8,169 nucleotides of DNA, taken from contig DOIX01000398.1 in assembly GCA_003511885.1 (NCBI GenBank), positions 1-8,169 on the forward strand, given 5' to 3'. The notes beneath the pieces are model-generated. The model was given only the letters and a program-made list of their open reading frames with translations, searched no databases and had not been told where the DNA came from. The position numbers and the translations under genes are program-made. Shown here piece after piece: positions 1-7,100 of this stretch; position 1 is the stretch's first letter, and the number at the start of each line of letters is the position of its first letter. Origin of the DNA: Cyanobacteria bacterium UBA11153 (lineage in GTDB: Bacteria > Cyanobacteriota > Cyanobacteriia > Cyanobacteriales > Coleofasciculaceae).

Positions 1-23
1 AGCCCCTAGCCCCCAGCCCCTAG
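1..23. repeat. Heptamer tandem repeat tract (AGCCCCY)n
   Basis: Three tandem copies of a 7-bp unit (AGCCCCT, AGCCCCC, AGCCCCT) followed by AG, cut by the window edge. Tandem heptamers of this kind (STRR-type repeats) are typical of cyanobacterial intergenic DNA. The last copy contains the stop codon of the leftward MoxR gene, so the repeat abuts that gene's 3' end. A degenerate match (AGCCCCT AGTCCTT) is at 1073-1086. Confidence 0.6.
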
Positions 24-928
24 GGAATTGGCACGGAGCGCAATAATTGTTCGATAATTGGTTTGGCTCTCCGCCCCCCTGCTGGAATCAGACGATGGGA
101 TAAGACATGAGGTGCCAGAAATTTAACATCATCGGGAATAGCGTAATCTCTACCCTTCAGAAAGGCGAGAGCTTGAGCAGTGCGCTGTAAGGCGAGAGTG
201 CCGCGAGGACTAACTCCAAGCATGACATCTTCTGCTTCACGAGAGGCTCGGACTAGGTTGAGAATATAATGTTGTAAGGAAGTTTCTACCTTCACCTGCT
301 GGCAAAAATGCCGCAATTCTAATACATCTACAGTGGAAATACATGGTTGTAAATCGCAAACCATCATTCCTTCCTGATGGCGTTGCAGCATTTGTAATTC
401 TTCAGCAGCGCTAGGATATCCTAAACTTAAAGACAACATAAATCGATCCATTTGCGCTTCTGGTAAGGGAAAAGTCCCCTGATGCTCAACTGGATTTTGG
501 GTAGCAATCACAAAAAATGGCTGAGAAACTGGGCGAGAAACTCCATCTACAGTAACTTGTTGTTCCTCCATTACTTCTAATAAAGCAGATTGAGTGCGAG
601 GCGTGGCGCGGTTAATTTCATCTGCTAGTAAAATATTAGCAAATACTGGTCCTGCCAGAAATTCAAACTCGCCGCTACGTTGATTCCAGATATTAGTACC
701 TGTAATATCAGTTGGTAAAAGATCCGGAGTACATTGTATCCGCTGAAATCGTCCTTCAATTGAACGAGCTAAGGATTTTGCCAGCAAAGTTTTACCAACG
801 CCAGGAACATCTTCTAACAAAGCATGTCCTCCAGCTAATAAGGCTACTAGCACCAATTGAATCGCATCTGCTTTACCAACAATAGTGCGACTTAGATTTT
901 CAGTTAACTGCTCAATTCTTTCTCTCAT
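20..928 (-). CDS. MoxR-family AAA+ ATPase
   Basis: A cytoplasmic ATPase of the MoxR branch of AAA+ proteins. These use ATP hydrolysis in chaperone-like maturation of partner complexes, often with von Willebrand factor A or DUF58 proteins encoded nearby. In the frame starting at 952, Walker A is DVPGVGKT (48-55), Walker B is ILLADEIN (107-114), sensor 1 is ATQNP (150-154), the likely arginine finger is R170 in EAQMDRF, and sensor 2 is SPRG (248-251). The C-terminal lid helices follow, so the protein looks complete. The frame is open from a TTG at 952, but the ATG at 928 (protein begins MRERIEQL, 302 residues) is preferred because it is a standard start and fits where the family usually begins. 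Neither has a well-spaced ribosome binding site: GGAG at 946-949 lies too far from the ATG. The stop lies in a heptamer repeat. Partner genes would be beyond the left edge. The family is certain, the substrate unknown. Confidence 0.95.
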   Translation of the reverse strand: MRERIEQLTENLSRTIVGKADAIQLVLVALLAGGHALLEDVPGVGKTLLAKSLARSIEGRFQRIQCTPDLLPTDITGTNIWNQRSGEFEFLAGPVFANILLADEINRATPRTQSALLEVMEEQQVTVDGVSRPVSQPFFVIATQNPVEHQGTFPLPEAQMDRFMLSLSLGYPSAAEELQMLQRHQEGMMVCDLQPCISTVDVLELRHFCQQVKVETSLQHYILNLVRASREAEDVMLGVSPRGTLALQRTAQALAFLKGRDYAIPDDVKFLAPHVLSHRLIPAGGRRAKPIIEQLLRSVPIP

Positions 929-984
929 TAGTTGTAGATTTTGCCACTCCAAATATATATAAGTCTATATTACTACATCCTTCT

Positions 985-1053
985 GGTTTGTAGTGGGGAC
1001 TTTAGTGCCTCAAAAGCTGATCGTGTCAGGCACTAAAGTGCTTACTACCAACC
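985..1053. repeat. Long imperfect inverted repeat (69-bp hairpin)
   Basis: Two 26-nt arms (985-1010 and 1028-1053) pair around a 17-nt loop. Of 26 positions, 22 are Watson-Crick pairs, two are G-T wobbles and two are mismatches. The inner arm ACTTTAGTGCCT / AGGCACTAAAGT is perfect. Hairpins with GGTTTGTAGT...ACTTTAGT arms are, from memory, an abundant dispersed repeat in filamentous cyanobacteria, probably MITE-like or a folded RNA element. There is no T-run after either arm, so it does not look like an ordinary terminator. It lies 57 bp upstream of the preferred MoxR start and could affect that gene's promoter or leader. Confidence 0.75.
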
Positions 1054-1345
1054 TGTTTATGATAAAGCATCTAGCCCCTAGTCCTTCCCTATATATTAAA
1101 TTCCAACTCCATAGAAAGCCGCCCAGTAATAAGGGGATGCAAAAGGTTTGTCATCATCTTTTGTTTTCTGACTAGTTTCCTCCCATGACTTCTGGAGATT
1201 TCTACTTTGATTGGATATTAGAGGTGACTGCTTTTCCTGACTCGATACAATACGATCGGCTACAATACTTACTGTGCAATGCTTGGGTCAATAGCCCCGG
1301 ATGCCGCCCGATGTCTCACTATTCGTGTCTTTTGCTCTTAAATTT
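1054..1345. other. Intergenic stretch without a convincing gene
   Basis: This lies between the divergent MoxR and phosphodiesterase genes. It holds a degenerate heptamer pair at 1073-1086 and a 56-codon open frame at 1185-1355 (+, begins MTSGDFYFDW). That frame has no ribosome binding site, resembles no family I recognise, and its end runs into the heptamer tract, so I do not call it a gene. An open frame at 993-1175 starts inside the hairpin repeat and is taken as chance. I see no clear promoter; one for the phosphodiesterase is probably in or just after this stretch. Confidence 0.5.
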
Positions 1346-1380
1346 TAACTCGTAACACCGAACTCCTAACACCAAACTTG
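1346..1380. repeat. Heptamer tandem repeat tract (about 5 x 7 bp)
   Basis: Five degenerate 7-bp units in a row: TAACTCG, TAACACC, GAACTCC, TAACACC, AAACTTG. It can also be read as a 14-bp unit, AACTCNTAACACCN, repeated twice. This resembles cyanobacterial short tandemly repeated repetitive sequences. It ends 55 bp upstream of the phosphodiesterase start codon, so it lies in that gene's promoter or 5' leader. Confidence 0.65.
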
Positions 1381-1424
1381 GGTTTGAGAAATCCTTACCC
1401 TGTCTAGATCAAAACCTAATTTCT

Positions 1425-1428
1425 GGAG
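1425..1428 (+). promoter_or_regulatory. Ribosome binding site (GGAG) of the phosphodiesterase gene
   Basis: GGAG sits 7 nt before the ATG at 1436, a good Shine-Dalgarno spacing. It is the only strong, well-placed ribosome binding site among the four genes here, and it supports the chosen start. Confidence 0.7.
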
Positions 1429-1435
1429 ATGTCTA

Positions 1436-2131
1436 ATGAAAAAGCTCATCATTGCCCATCGAGGTTTTCATAAATTTGATCGGGAAAATACCATTGCCGC
1501 ATTTAATCAAGCTATCGAAATTGGGGCAGACGGGATTGAATTCGATGTGAGAATGACGCAAGATGGGATATTGATTTCACATCACGATGAGATGATGGAA
1601 AATCAATATATCAAGAATTTAACCTACACGCAAATTAAGGAAATATCGGCTCGTAAAGGTTTCTCTGTCCCTAGTGTGGAAGAAGTGTTAAAATTGGTAA
1701 GGGGTAAAATAAAATTATTTGTGGAATTAAAGGAGAAAGGTTATGAAGATGAAATAGTAAAATTATTACTTAGATACCTTAGCTTATCCGAATTTGTCCT
1801 AATTTCTTTCCATGTTAAGTCCATCCAAGTAATTCAGGATCATTATCCCAATGTGAAGATTGGTTTGTTGTTAAGAAGCAGGAAAGCAAAAATATTAGGA
1901 TTCTTGGTTAAAGTATTATGGTTTCTGCCTAATGCAATTCTGTTTGGGGCAAATCCAGATATTTTACTGCCCCATTTTGATGGATATTCCTTGGATTTAT
2001 TAAAATTAGCCCAAAGAAAGCAAAAGCATCTTGTTTTATGGACTGTCAATGATGAGATGATGATGAGGAGATTTATGGAGGAAGATATGGTTGAAGGTAT
2101 TGTTACCGATATTCCTGATGTCGCGATATAG
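1436..2131 (+). CDS. Glycerophosphodiester phosphodiesterase (cytoplasmic, UgpQ-like)
   Basis: Hydrolyses glycerophosphodiesters from phospholipid breakdown to glycerol-3-phosphate and an alcohol, using a divalent metal. The 231-residue protein is a compact single-domain TIM barrel of the GDPD family. Visible family motifs are AHRG (7-10; catalytic H8, R9), ENT (17-19), GIEFDV (33-38; metal ligands E35, D37), SHHD (48-51; H50 the second catalytic histidine), FVELK (95-99; E97, K99), LWTVND (201-206) and GIVTDIPD (221-228). There is no signal peptide, which favours a cytoplasmic UgpQ-like enzyme over a periplasmic GlpQ. A hydrophobic stretch at 152-172 falls inside the barrel and is probably not a membrane anchor. 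By eye the gene is more AT-rich than its neighbours, with many AAA, TTA and ATA codons, which could mean transfer. The next gene begins 61 bp downstream on the same strand. The family is sure; the substrate is inferred from the family. Confidence 0.93.
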   Translation: MKKLIIAHRGFHKFDRENTIAAFNQAIEIGADGIEFDVRMTQDGILISHHDEMMENQYIKNLTYTQIKEISARKGFSVPSVEEVLKLVRGKIKLFVELKEKGYEDEIVKLLLRYLSLSEFVLISFHVKSIQVIQDHYPNVKIGLLLRSRKAKILGFLVKVLWFLPNAILFGANPDILLPHFDGYSLDLLKLAQRKQKHLVLWTVNDEMMMRRFMEEDMVEGIVTDIPDVAI

Positions 2132-2192
2132 GGCTTGCTGTATCCCGATGATAGTTATATAATTTTGTAGTTTAGAAACCCCTACATTTCTG

Positions 2193-3380
2193 ATGAATTT
2201 GGATTGGATTACCCCAGCGCAACGTCTTGCTGCATTACCCCCTTATGTGTTTGCCCGTTTAGATGAGCTAAAAGCCCGTGCCCGGGAACAAGGACTGGAT
2301 TTGATTGATTTGGGTATGGGTAATCCTGATGGGGCAGCACCACAACCCGTGATTGAAGCCGCAATCGCAGCTTTGCACAATCCCGCTAATCACGGCTATC
2401 CTCCCTTTGAAGGTACTGCTAGTTTCCGCCGTGCCATTACTACTTGGTATCGCCGTCGTTATGATGTTGACTTAAATCCAGATAGTGAGGCTTTGCCTCT
2501 ATTGGGATCTAAGGAAGGATTAACTCACTTAGCTTTAGCTTATATTAATCCCGGTGACTTAATTTTAGTTCCTAGTCCCTCTTATCCTCCCCACTTTCGC
2601 GGTCCATTAATTGCTGGAGGAGAAATTTATAGTTTAATTCTCAAACCGGAAAACGATTGGCTGATTGATTTAACGGCAATTCCCGATGAAGTTGCCCAAA
2701 GAGCGAAAATTCTCTACTTTAATTATCCCAGCAATCCGACTACTGCTACAGCCCCCCGCGAATTTTTTGAAGAAATTGTCGCTTTTGCCCGTCGCTATTC
2801 GATTTTGCTAGTTCATGACTTATGTTATGCAGAATTAGCTTTTGATGGCTATCAACCCACCAGCTTACTAGAAATTCCTGGTGGCAAGGAAGTTGGCGTG
2901 GAATTCCATACCCTATCGAAAACCTACAATATGGCAGGTTGGCGAGTCGGTTTTGTCGTCGGAAATCGCCATATTATTCAAGGATTGCGTACCTTAAAAA
3001 CCAATCTCGATTATGGTATTTTTGCCGCTTTACAAACAGCCGCCGAAACCGCATTGCAACTACCAGATAGTCACCTCAATGAAGTCCAACAACGTTACAT
3101 TCGTCGCCGCGATTTCCTAATTCAAGGATTAGGGGAATTAGGTTGGGAAATTCCCAAATCCAAAGCCACTATGTATCTATGGGTTCCCTGCCCGCCAGGA
3201 GAGACTTCCACCGATTTTGCCCTCAATATCTTGCAAAAAACCGGAGTAGTCGTAACGCCCGGAAACGCCTTTGGTATCGGCGGTGAAGGATACGTGAGAG
3301 TGAGTTTGATTGCAGATTGCGATCGCTTAGGTGAAGCTATCAGTAGGTTGAAACAAGCTGGCATCCGCTATCAATCTTAA
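2193..3380 (+). CDS. PLP-dependent class I/II aminotransferase (aspartate / LL-diaminopimelate aminotransferase-like)
   Basis: A fold-type I transaminase moving an amino group between an amino acid and a 2-oxo acid via pyridoxal phosphate. At 395 residues it has normal family length. Key elements are GMGNPDG (41-47, substrate loop), GSKEG (105-109, cofactor phosphate contact), FNYPSNPTT (176-184; N181), HDLCYAEL (208-215; D209 and Y212 near the pyridine ring), SKTYNMAGWR (242-251; K243 forms the Schiff base, R251 contacts phosphate) and VRVSL (368-372; R369 binds the substrate carboxylate). All catalytic residues are present. The sequence resembles cyanobacterial proteins annotated as aspartate or LL-diaminopimelate aminotransferase, but the exact substrate cannot be read from it. 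The ATG at 2193 lacks a clear ribosome binding site. The 61-bp gap after the phosphodiesterase has no visible terminator, so co-transcription is possible. A HIP1 site lies near the 3' end. Confidence 0.94.
   Translation: MNLDWITPAQRLAALPPYVFARLDELKARAREQGLDLIDLGMGNPDGAAPQPVIEAAIAALHNPANHGYPPFEGTASFRRAITTWYRRRYDVDLNPDSEALPLLGSKEGLTHLALAYINPGDLILVPSPSYPPHFRGPLIAGGEIYSLILKPENDWLIDLTAIPDEVAQRAKILYFNYPSNPTTATAPREFFEEIVAFARRYSILLVHDLCYAELAFDGYQPTSLLEIPGGKEVGVEFHTLSKTYNMAGWRVGFVVGNRHIIQGLRTLKTNLDYGIFAALQTAAETALQLPDSHLNEVQQRYIRRRDFLIQGLGELGWEIPKSKATMYLWVPCPPGETSTDFALNILQKTGVVVTPGNAFGIGGEGYVRVSLIADCDRLGEAISRLKQAGIRYQS
3319..3326. repeat. HIP1 octamer (GCGATCGC)
   Basis: A perfect highly iterated palindrome, greatly over-represented in many cyanobacterial genomes. 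It lies in the aminotransferase coding sequence and is the best single marker of the host group here. Confidence 0.85.
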
Positions 3381-3433
3381 CCTGAAGTTACACATAGTAT
3401 TTTCCAGATTGGGTGGAGGCATAGAGAATGGGG

Positions 3434-3480
3434 GACTTCAGCTATCAGACAGGGATTGAAATCCCTGTCGGGCTACCGCC
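3434..3480. repeat. Structured intergenic repeat, copy A
   Basis: A 47-bp element made of a 15-nt left flank beginning GACTT, a 20-nt hairpin core ACAGGGATTGAAATCCCTGT, and a 12-nt right flank. With the flanking G3448-C3469 pair the stem is 10 perfect base pairs around a 2-nt loop. A second possible stem, GGGTGG (3411-3416) with CCACCC (3479-3484), encloses it. Copy B, 94 bp downstream, has the same layout. It lies 53 bp after the aminotransferase stop. There is no T-run, so a simple terminator role is unlikely. Confidence 0.75.
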
Positions 3481-3527
3481 ACCCATAGAAGCAAAGGACA
3501 AAAACTCCCATCCAGTCAATTTCAGGC

Positions 3528-3574
3528 GACTTGAGCGATGAGGCAGTGGTTTCAACCACTGCCCGGTTATCCCC
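3528..3574. repeat. Structured intergenic repeat, copy B
   Basis: This aligns with copy A without gaps: the same GACTT start, 15-nt left flank (12 of 15 identical), 20-nt core GCAGTGGTTTCAACCACTGC, and 12-nt right flank (8 of 12 identical). The 10-bp stem (3542-3551 with 3554-3563) is perfect. It differs from copy A at three pairs, each changed on both sides so pairing is kept. A weak outer stem, TCCCAT (3506-3511) with ATGGGA (3579-3584), may enclose it, as in copy A. Confidence 0.75.
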
Positions 3575-3584
3575 ATCAATGGGA

Positions 3585-3920
3585 AACTATCAGCCAAGAC
3601 GCACTCTCCCCCAACCAAAGCCAAAAATTACTCAAACTCTGCTACAATCCTTTACATTATTTCTTTTATACCTTGGCCAGAGTAAGTCAAGCACCCACTT
3701 CCCAGATTGTTCCAGTCTCGCGTGCCTCTACCATAACCATTACATTTCATCGCCTTCATTCAACACTGGGAAGATTCTCATCAAGCAAAACCGTCATCAG
3801 GGCAATATAGATAACAGAGTCGATTTTACTCTCTATTTTAGGTGACCTTTCTCGATCGTTATTGTGCATCCTACCAATATTCATTCCATTTAAGCGAGCT
3901 GTTTTGCTTCCTGCAAAGGG
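3585..3920. other. Noncoding leader region upstream of the large repeat protein
   Basis: About 340 bp between repeat copy B and the large gene. Overlapping open frames cross the start of this stretch (from 3531 and 3538), but both begin inside repeat copy B and have no family resemblance, so I treat them as chance. The promoter of the large gene should lie here. A TACAAT hexamer at 3643-3648 could be a -10 element but has no matching -35. I recognise no riboswitch or terminator. Confidence 0.5.
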
Positions 3921-3921
3921 A
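3916..3921 (+). promoter_or_regulatory. Possible ribosome binding site (AAGGGA) of the large repeat protein gene
   Basis: AAGGGA lies 11 nt before the ATG at 3933, a long but usable spacing. It directly abuts the other in-frame ATG at 3921, too close to serve that codon. This is the reason for preferring 3933. Confidence 0.4.
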
Positions 3922-3932
3922 TGCCATTTTCT

Positions 3933-4100
3933 ATGAGTAAAGATATTTCCTGTCAGACTCTATTCAAAATTGCTAGAGGTGTAGGTTTAAAAAATCCACA
4001 ATCGTTAAATTCATCAGGTAAAGGTTTTCCTTACCCTCGTTTGTTTCTTGGTGGTGCGGTTTTAGCGATGAATTTGAGCTTTCCTACTCTTGTCCGTGCG
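3933..4100 (+). other. Predicted signal peptide of the large repeat protein
   Basis: Residues 1-56. A long polar, basic segment (1-36, ending PYPR) precedes a hydrophobic core (LFLGGAVLAMNLSFPTL, 37-53) and a V-R-A site with cleavage expected after A56, before EGTIDL. The leader before the core is unusually long, as in some large exported surface proteins. This predicts Sec-dependent export. Confidence 0.75.
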
Positions 4101-7100
4101 GAAGGCACTATAGATTTAATTGAGACTCTGACTCCTGCTACATCTTATCGCCCTTTCTTGGATGCTCGAACCCGGACAGATACCGTTGTGGGTATAGCGC
4201 GTAAAACTATAATTAAGGTTTATGCAAATCCAGGTGAGACTATTAATCTTGCTTCCTCTGTTGTAGGTATTAGTCAGGGAAAGATTCAATACCGCGATCC
4301 CAATGGTACCAGTGGAACTTGCGATTTATCAGTAGGGAAAATTGCTGACCCTGCGGCGGAAGCTAATCGGACTTACACTCCTTGCCAAGTTCTAGTTGGT
4401 GCAACTCAAGGAGGTGTTTGGGAAATTGATTTTGTTAGTCCCAATCCTACTACTCAGTCAGACAACTTAACACCGATACTTACCACTAGTAATTGGTTTC
4501 CTAATCCAACTGATATTAATTCATCTGACGATCCATTTATTGCCTCTTGGGATGTTACTGTAACTAAACCTGTTAACGGTGTTGATGTTCCTCAATCAGG
4601 TAGAGTTTATACTAATTTTTTACCTTTAAATATGGGAAATACTAACAATGCTGTCAGAGGATTGCTCAATTCTATTGTTTATATTCAAACCGATCAAGGC
4701 TATGTCTATCGAGTCAATCTTAATGAATTAGACCCGGTTGGTTTTGTATTTTTTGCTAACAATAATGGTTTTAAACAAAACGGCATACCATCTTTCAAAT
4801 CGACAACCACAGTAAGAGTAGGATCAAACATTGAGCTTCCCCCCGGCGTTACCGTACAGAAGCCAGGTTTACCAGATACAGCTACCGATACAACCTATAA
4901 AATTTTCTTCAATCATCCTGACCCAACCTTACCAGAAACAGCTAACACCCCAAGTGGTTCTACTTGGTTGCGTCCGGCAATACCACAACCTATTCCCCAG
5001 ATTACAAATTTTCAGTTTCTTGGTAAGGAGGGTACGCCAAATCAAGCAGGTTCAGGACTTGGTGGCACTTTCAGTTTCAATCTGAGTAATTCAATCGAAC
5101 CAGGAGACTATGCTGTCACTATTGATGTTAATGGAGATGGTGAATATGGCAATGCTAACGACCGGATTCTTCAGGGTGTTACTCAGACTGGTGCAAACAC
5201 AATTGTCTGGGATGGTAAAGATGGTAATGGTGTAGATGTGCCTCCTAATGCCTTGGGTTACCAACCCAAATTAACAATTTTCATTGGTGACGTTCATTTC
5301 CCTTTAGCCGATGCGGAAAACGCCCGTAAAGGGTTAATTATTGAACGGTTACAACCCAATACCCCTCCCGGTGTGGAAATTGTAGAAGATAGCAGGATCT
5401 ATTACAATGATGCAGGTTTGCCGACAAAAAAACTAGATGGCTCCGGTAATTCCCCCCCCAAGCCTATTAGTGCGTTAAATGGAGTTAGTAGTTCTAGCGG
5501 AGCGCATATATGGGGAGATGGTCAGAATAATGGATTTGGCGATGAAACAGGGATTGATACTTGGACATCTTTAGTAGCACCCATCGATTTACCGAATAAA
5601 ATTATCGTTAAATCTGCTGATTTGCAAATTGATAAAAGCCATAGTACTCCGAATCCAGTTATATTCCCAGGACCGATTACTTTTACGATTGATGTTACTA
5701 ATGCTAATACCAGTAATTTCGCTAATCCTAGTGCTGTAACTGCTGTTCCTGTTACAGATACTTTGCCTCCTGGGGTTACTTTTACTGCGGCTAATGTTAG
5801 TTGTGGGGTAACGGCTGGTACGGGGAGTTGCGGTGCGGTTAATGTGGCTGGACAAAATCTGGCTGTGCCTGTCTCTCTCAATCCTAATTCTAAGGCAAGA
5901 ATTACAATTCAAGCCCAACTTACTGCTGCTGCGGCTAATCCTTTAACTAATACGGCTACGGTGACGAGAAATAATGATGTTTCTGATTTATTTGATAATG
6001 ATGGTCAAAGTTTGGATAATCGCCCAAATGGAACGGAATCAGATCCTTATACGGTTGCTTTAGTAGCAGAAAATCCTTTACTGGGGGTAGCGAAACAAGC
6101 AGGGGGGGCGACGAAAAATTCGGATGGTACTTTCAATGTTCCTTATACTGTGGTAGTGGAAAATAAAGGTAATGTGCCTTTAAGTAATGTCCAAGTTACA
6201 GAAGATTTGGCTACTACTTTTACAGGTGCAGGTGGATTTAGTATTGCTGTTGCTCCTGCGGTTACGGGTTCGATTACGGCGGCTAATCCTGCTTTTAATG
6301 GTACTACTAATCAAAATCTTTTGGCAGGTACTCAACCTCTGGCTGTGGGAGCTAAAGCGACAATTACTTTTACGGTTAAAGTTACTCCTGCTGGCAATCT
6401 TGGTCCTTATAATAATACCGCAGTAGGTAACGGTACTGCTCCTTCTGGGACAACTGCTACGGATCAATCGGAAAATGGTGCGAATACGGATCCGGATAAT
6501 GATGGTAATCCGAAAAATAATAACACTCCTACTCCTGTTGTCTTTCCAGAAGAACCAATTTTGGGTGTAGCGAAGTCGGCTGGTACGCCAGTTAATAATA
6601 ATAATGGGACTTTTACCGTACCTTATACGGTTGTCGTGAGTAATTTGGGCAACGTTGCTTTAAATAATGTCCAGTTAACTGAAGATATATTTGGTGGAGT
6701 TAATAGCACCTTTAATGGTGCAGCTAATGCCATAATCGTCTCTCCGCCAACAGTTGTCAGCGGTCCACTAACTGCTTTCAATCCTAGTTTTAATGGTAAT
6801 AGCGATAAGAATGTTTTAGCGGGAAACCAAACCCTCGGCTTTGGACAAAGTGCCACCATTTCTTTTAGCGTTCAAGTGACTCCGGCTGGGAAACTGGGTA
6901 CTTATAATAATCTGGCGGTGGCGACGGGAACTACACCTGGAGGAGTCGTAAAAACAGATACTTCCACTAATGGTGGTAATGTGGATCCCGATAACGATAA
7001 AAATCCCGGTAATAATAGCGTCCCTACCCCAGTAAATTTCCCGGAAACTCCTGTATTAGGTGTGGCGAAAGCCGCAGGAGATCCAGTAGATAATGGTGAT

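Noticed and set aside
993..1175. 60-codon open frame on the + strand
   Set aside because: It starts in the left arm of the hairpin repeat and translates both arms, so it is an effect of the repeat.
1843..2049. Antisense open frame inside the phosphodiesterase gene
   Set aside because: The sense strand has full GDPD motifs; the antisense frame has no family resemblance.
3448..3469. Hairpin as a Rho-independent terminator for the aminotransferase
   Set aside because: The stem is perfect but no T-run follows on either strand, and a second copy 94 bp away fits a repeat element better.
3643..3648. TACAAT as the -10 element of the large gene's promoter
   Set aside because: No -35-like hexamer at 16-18 bp spacing, and it is nearly 300 bp from the start codon; AT-rich hexamers are common here.
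3531..3845. Two overlapping open frames after repeat copy B (starting at 3531 and 3538)
   Set aside because: Both begin in the structured repeat, lack a ribosome binding site and have no recognisable domain; overlapping frames of similar length point to chance.
5522..5918. Two overlapping antisense open frames (about 109 and 119 codons) in the large protein gene
   Set aside because: They are opposite the DUF11 domain coding sequence and mirror its Thr/Ala/Val/Asn-rich codons; they resemble no family and have no start signals.
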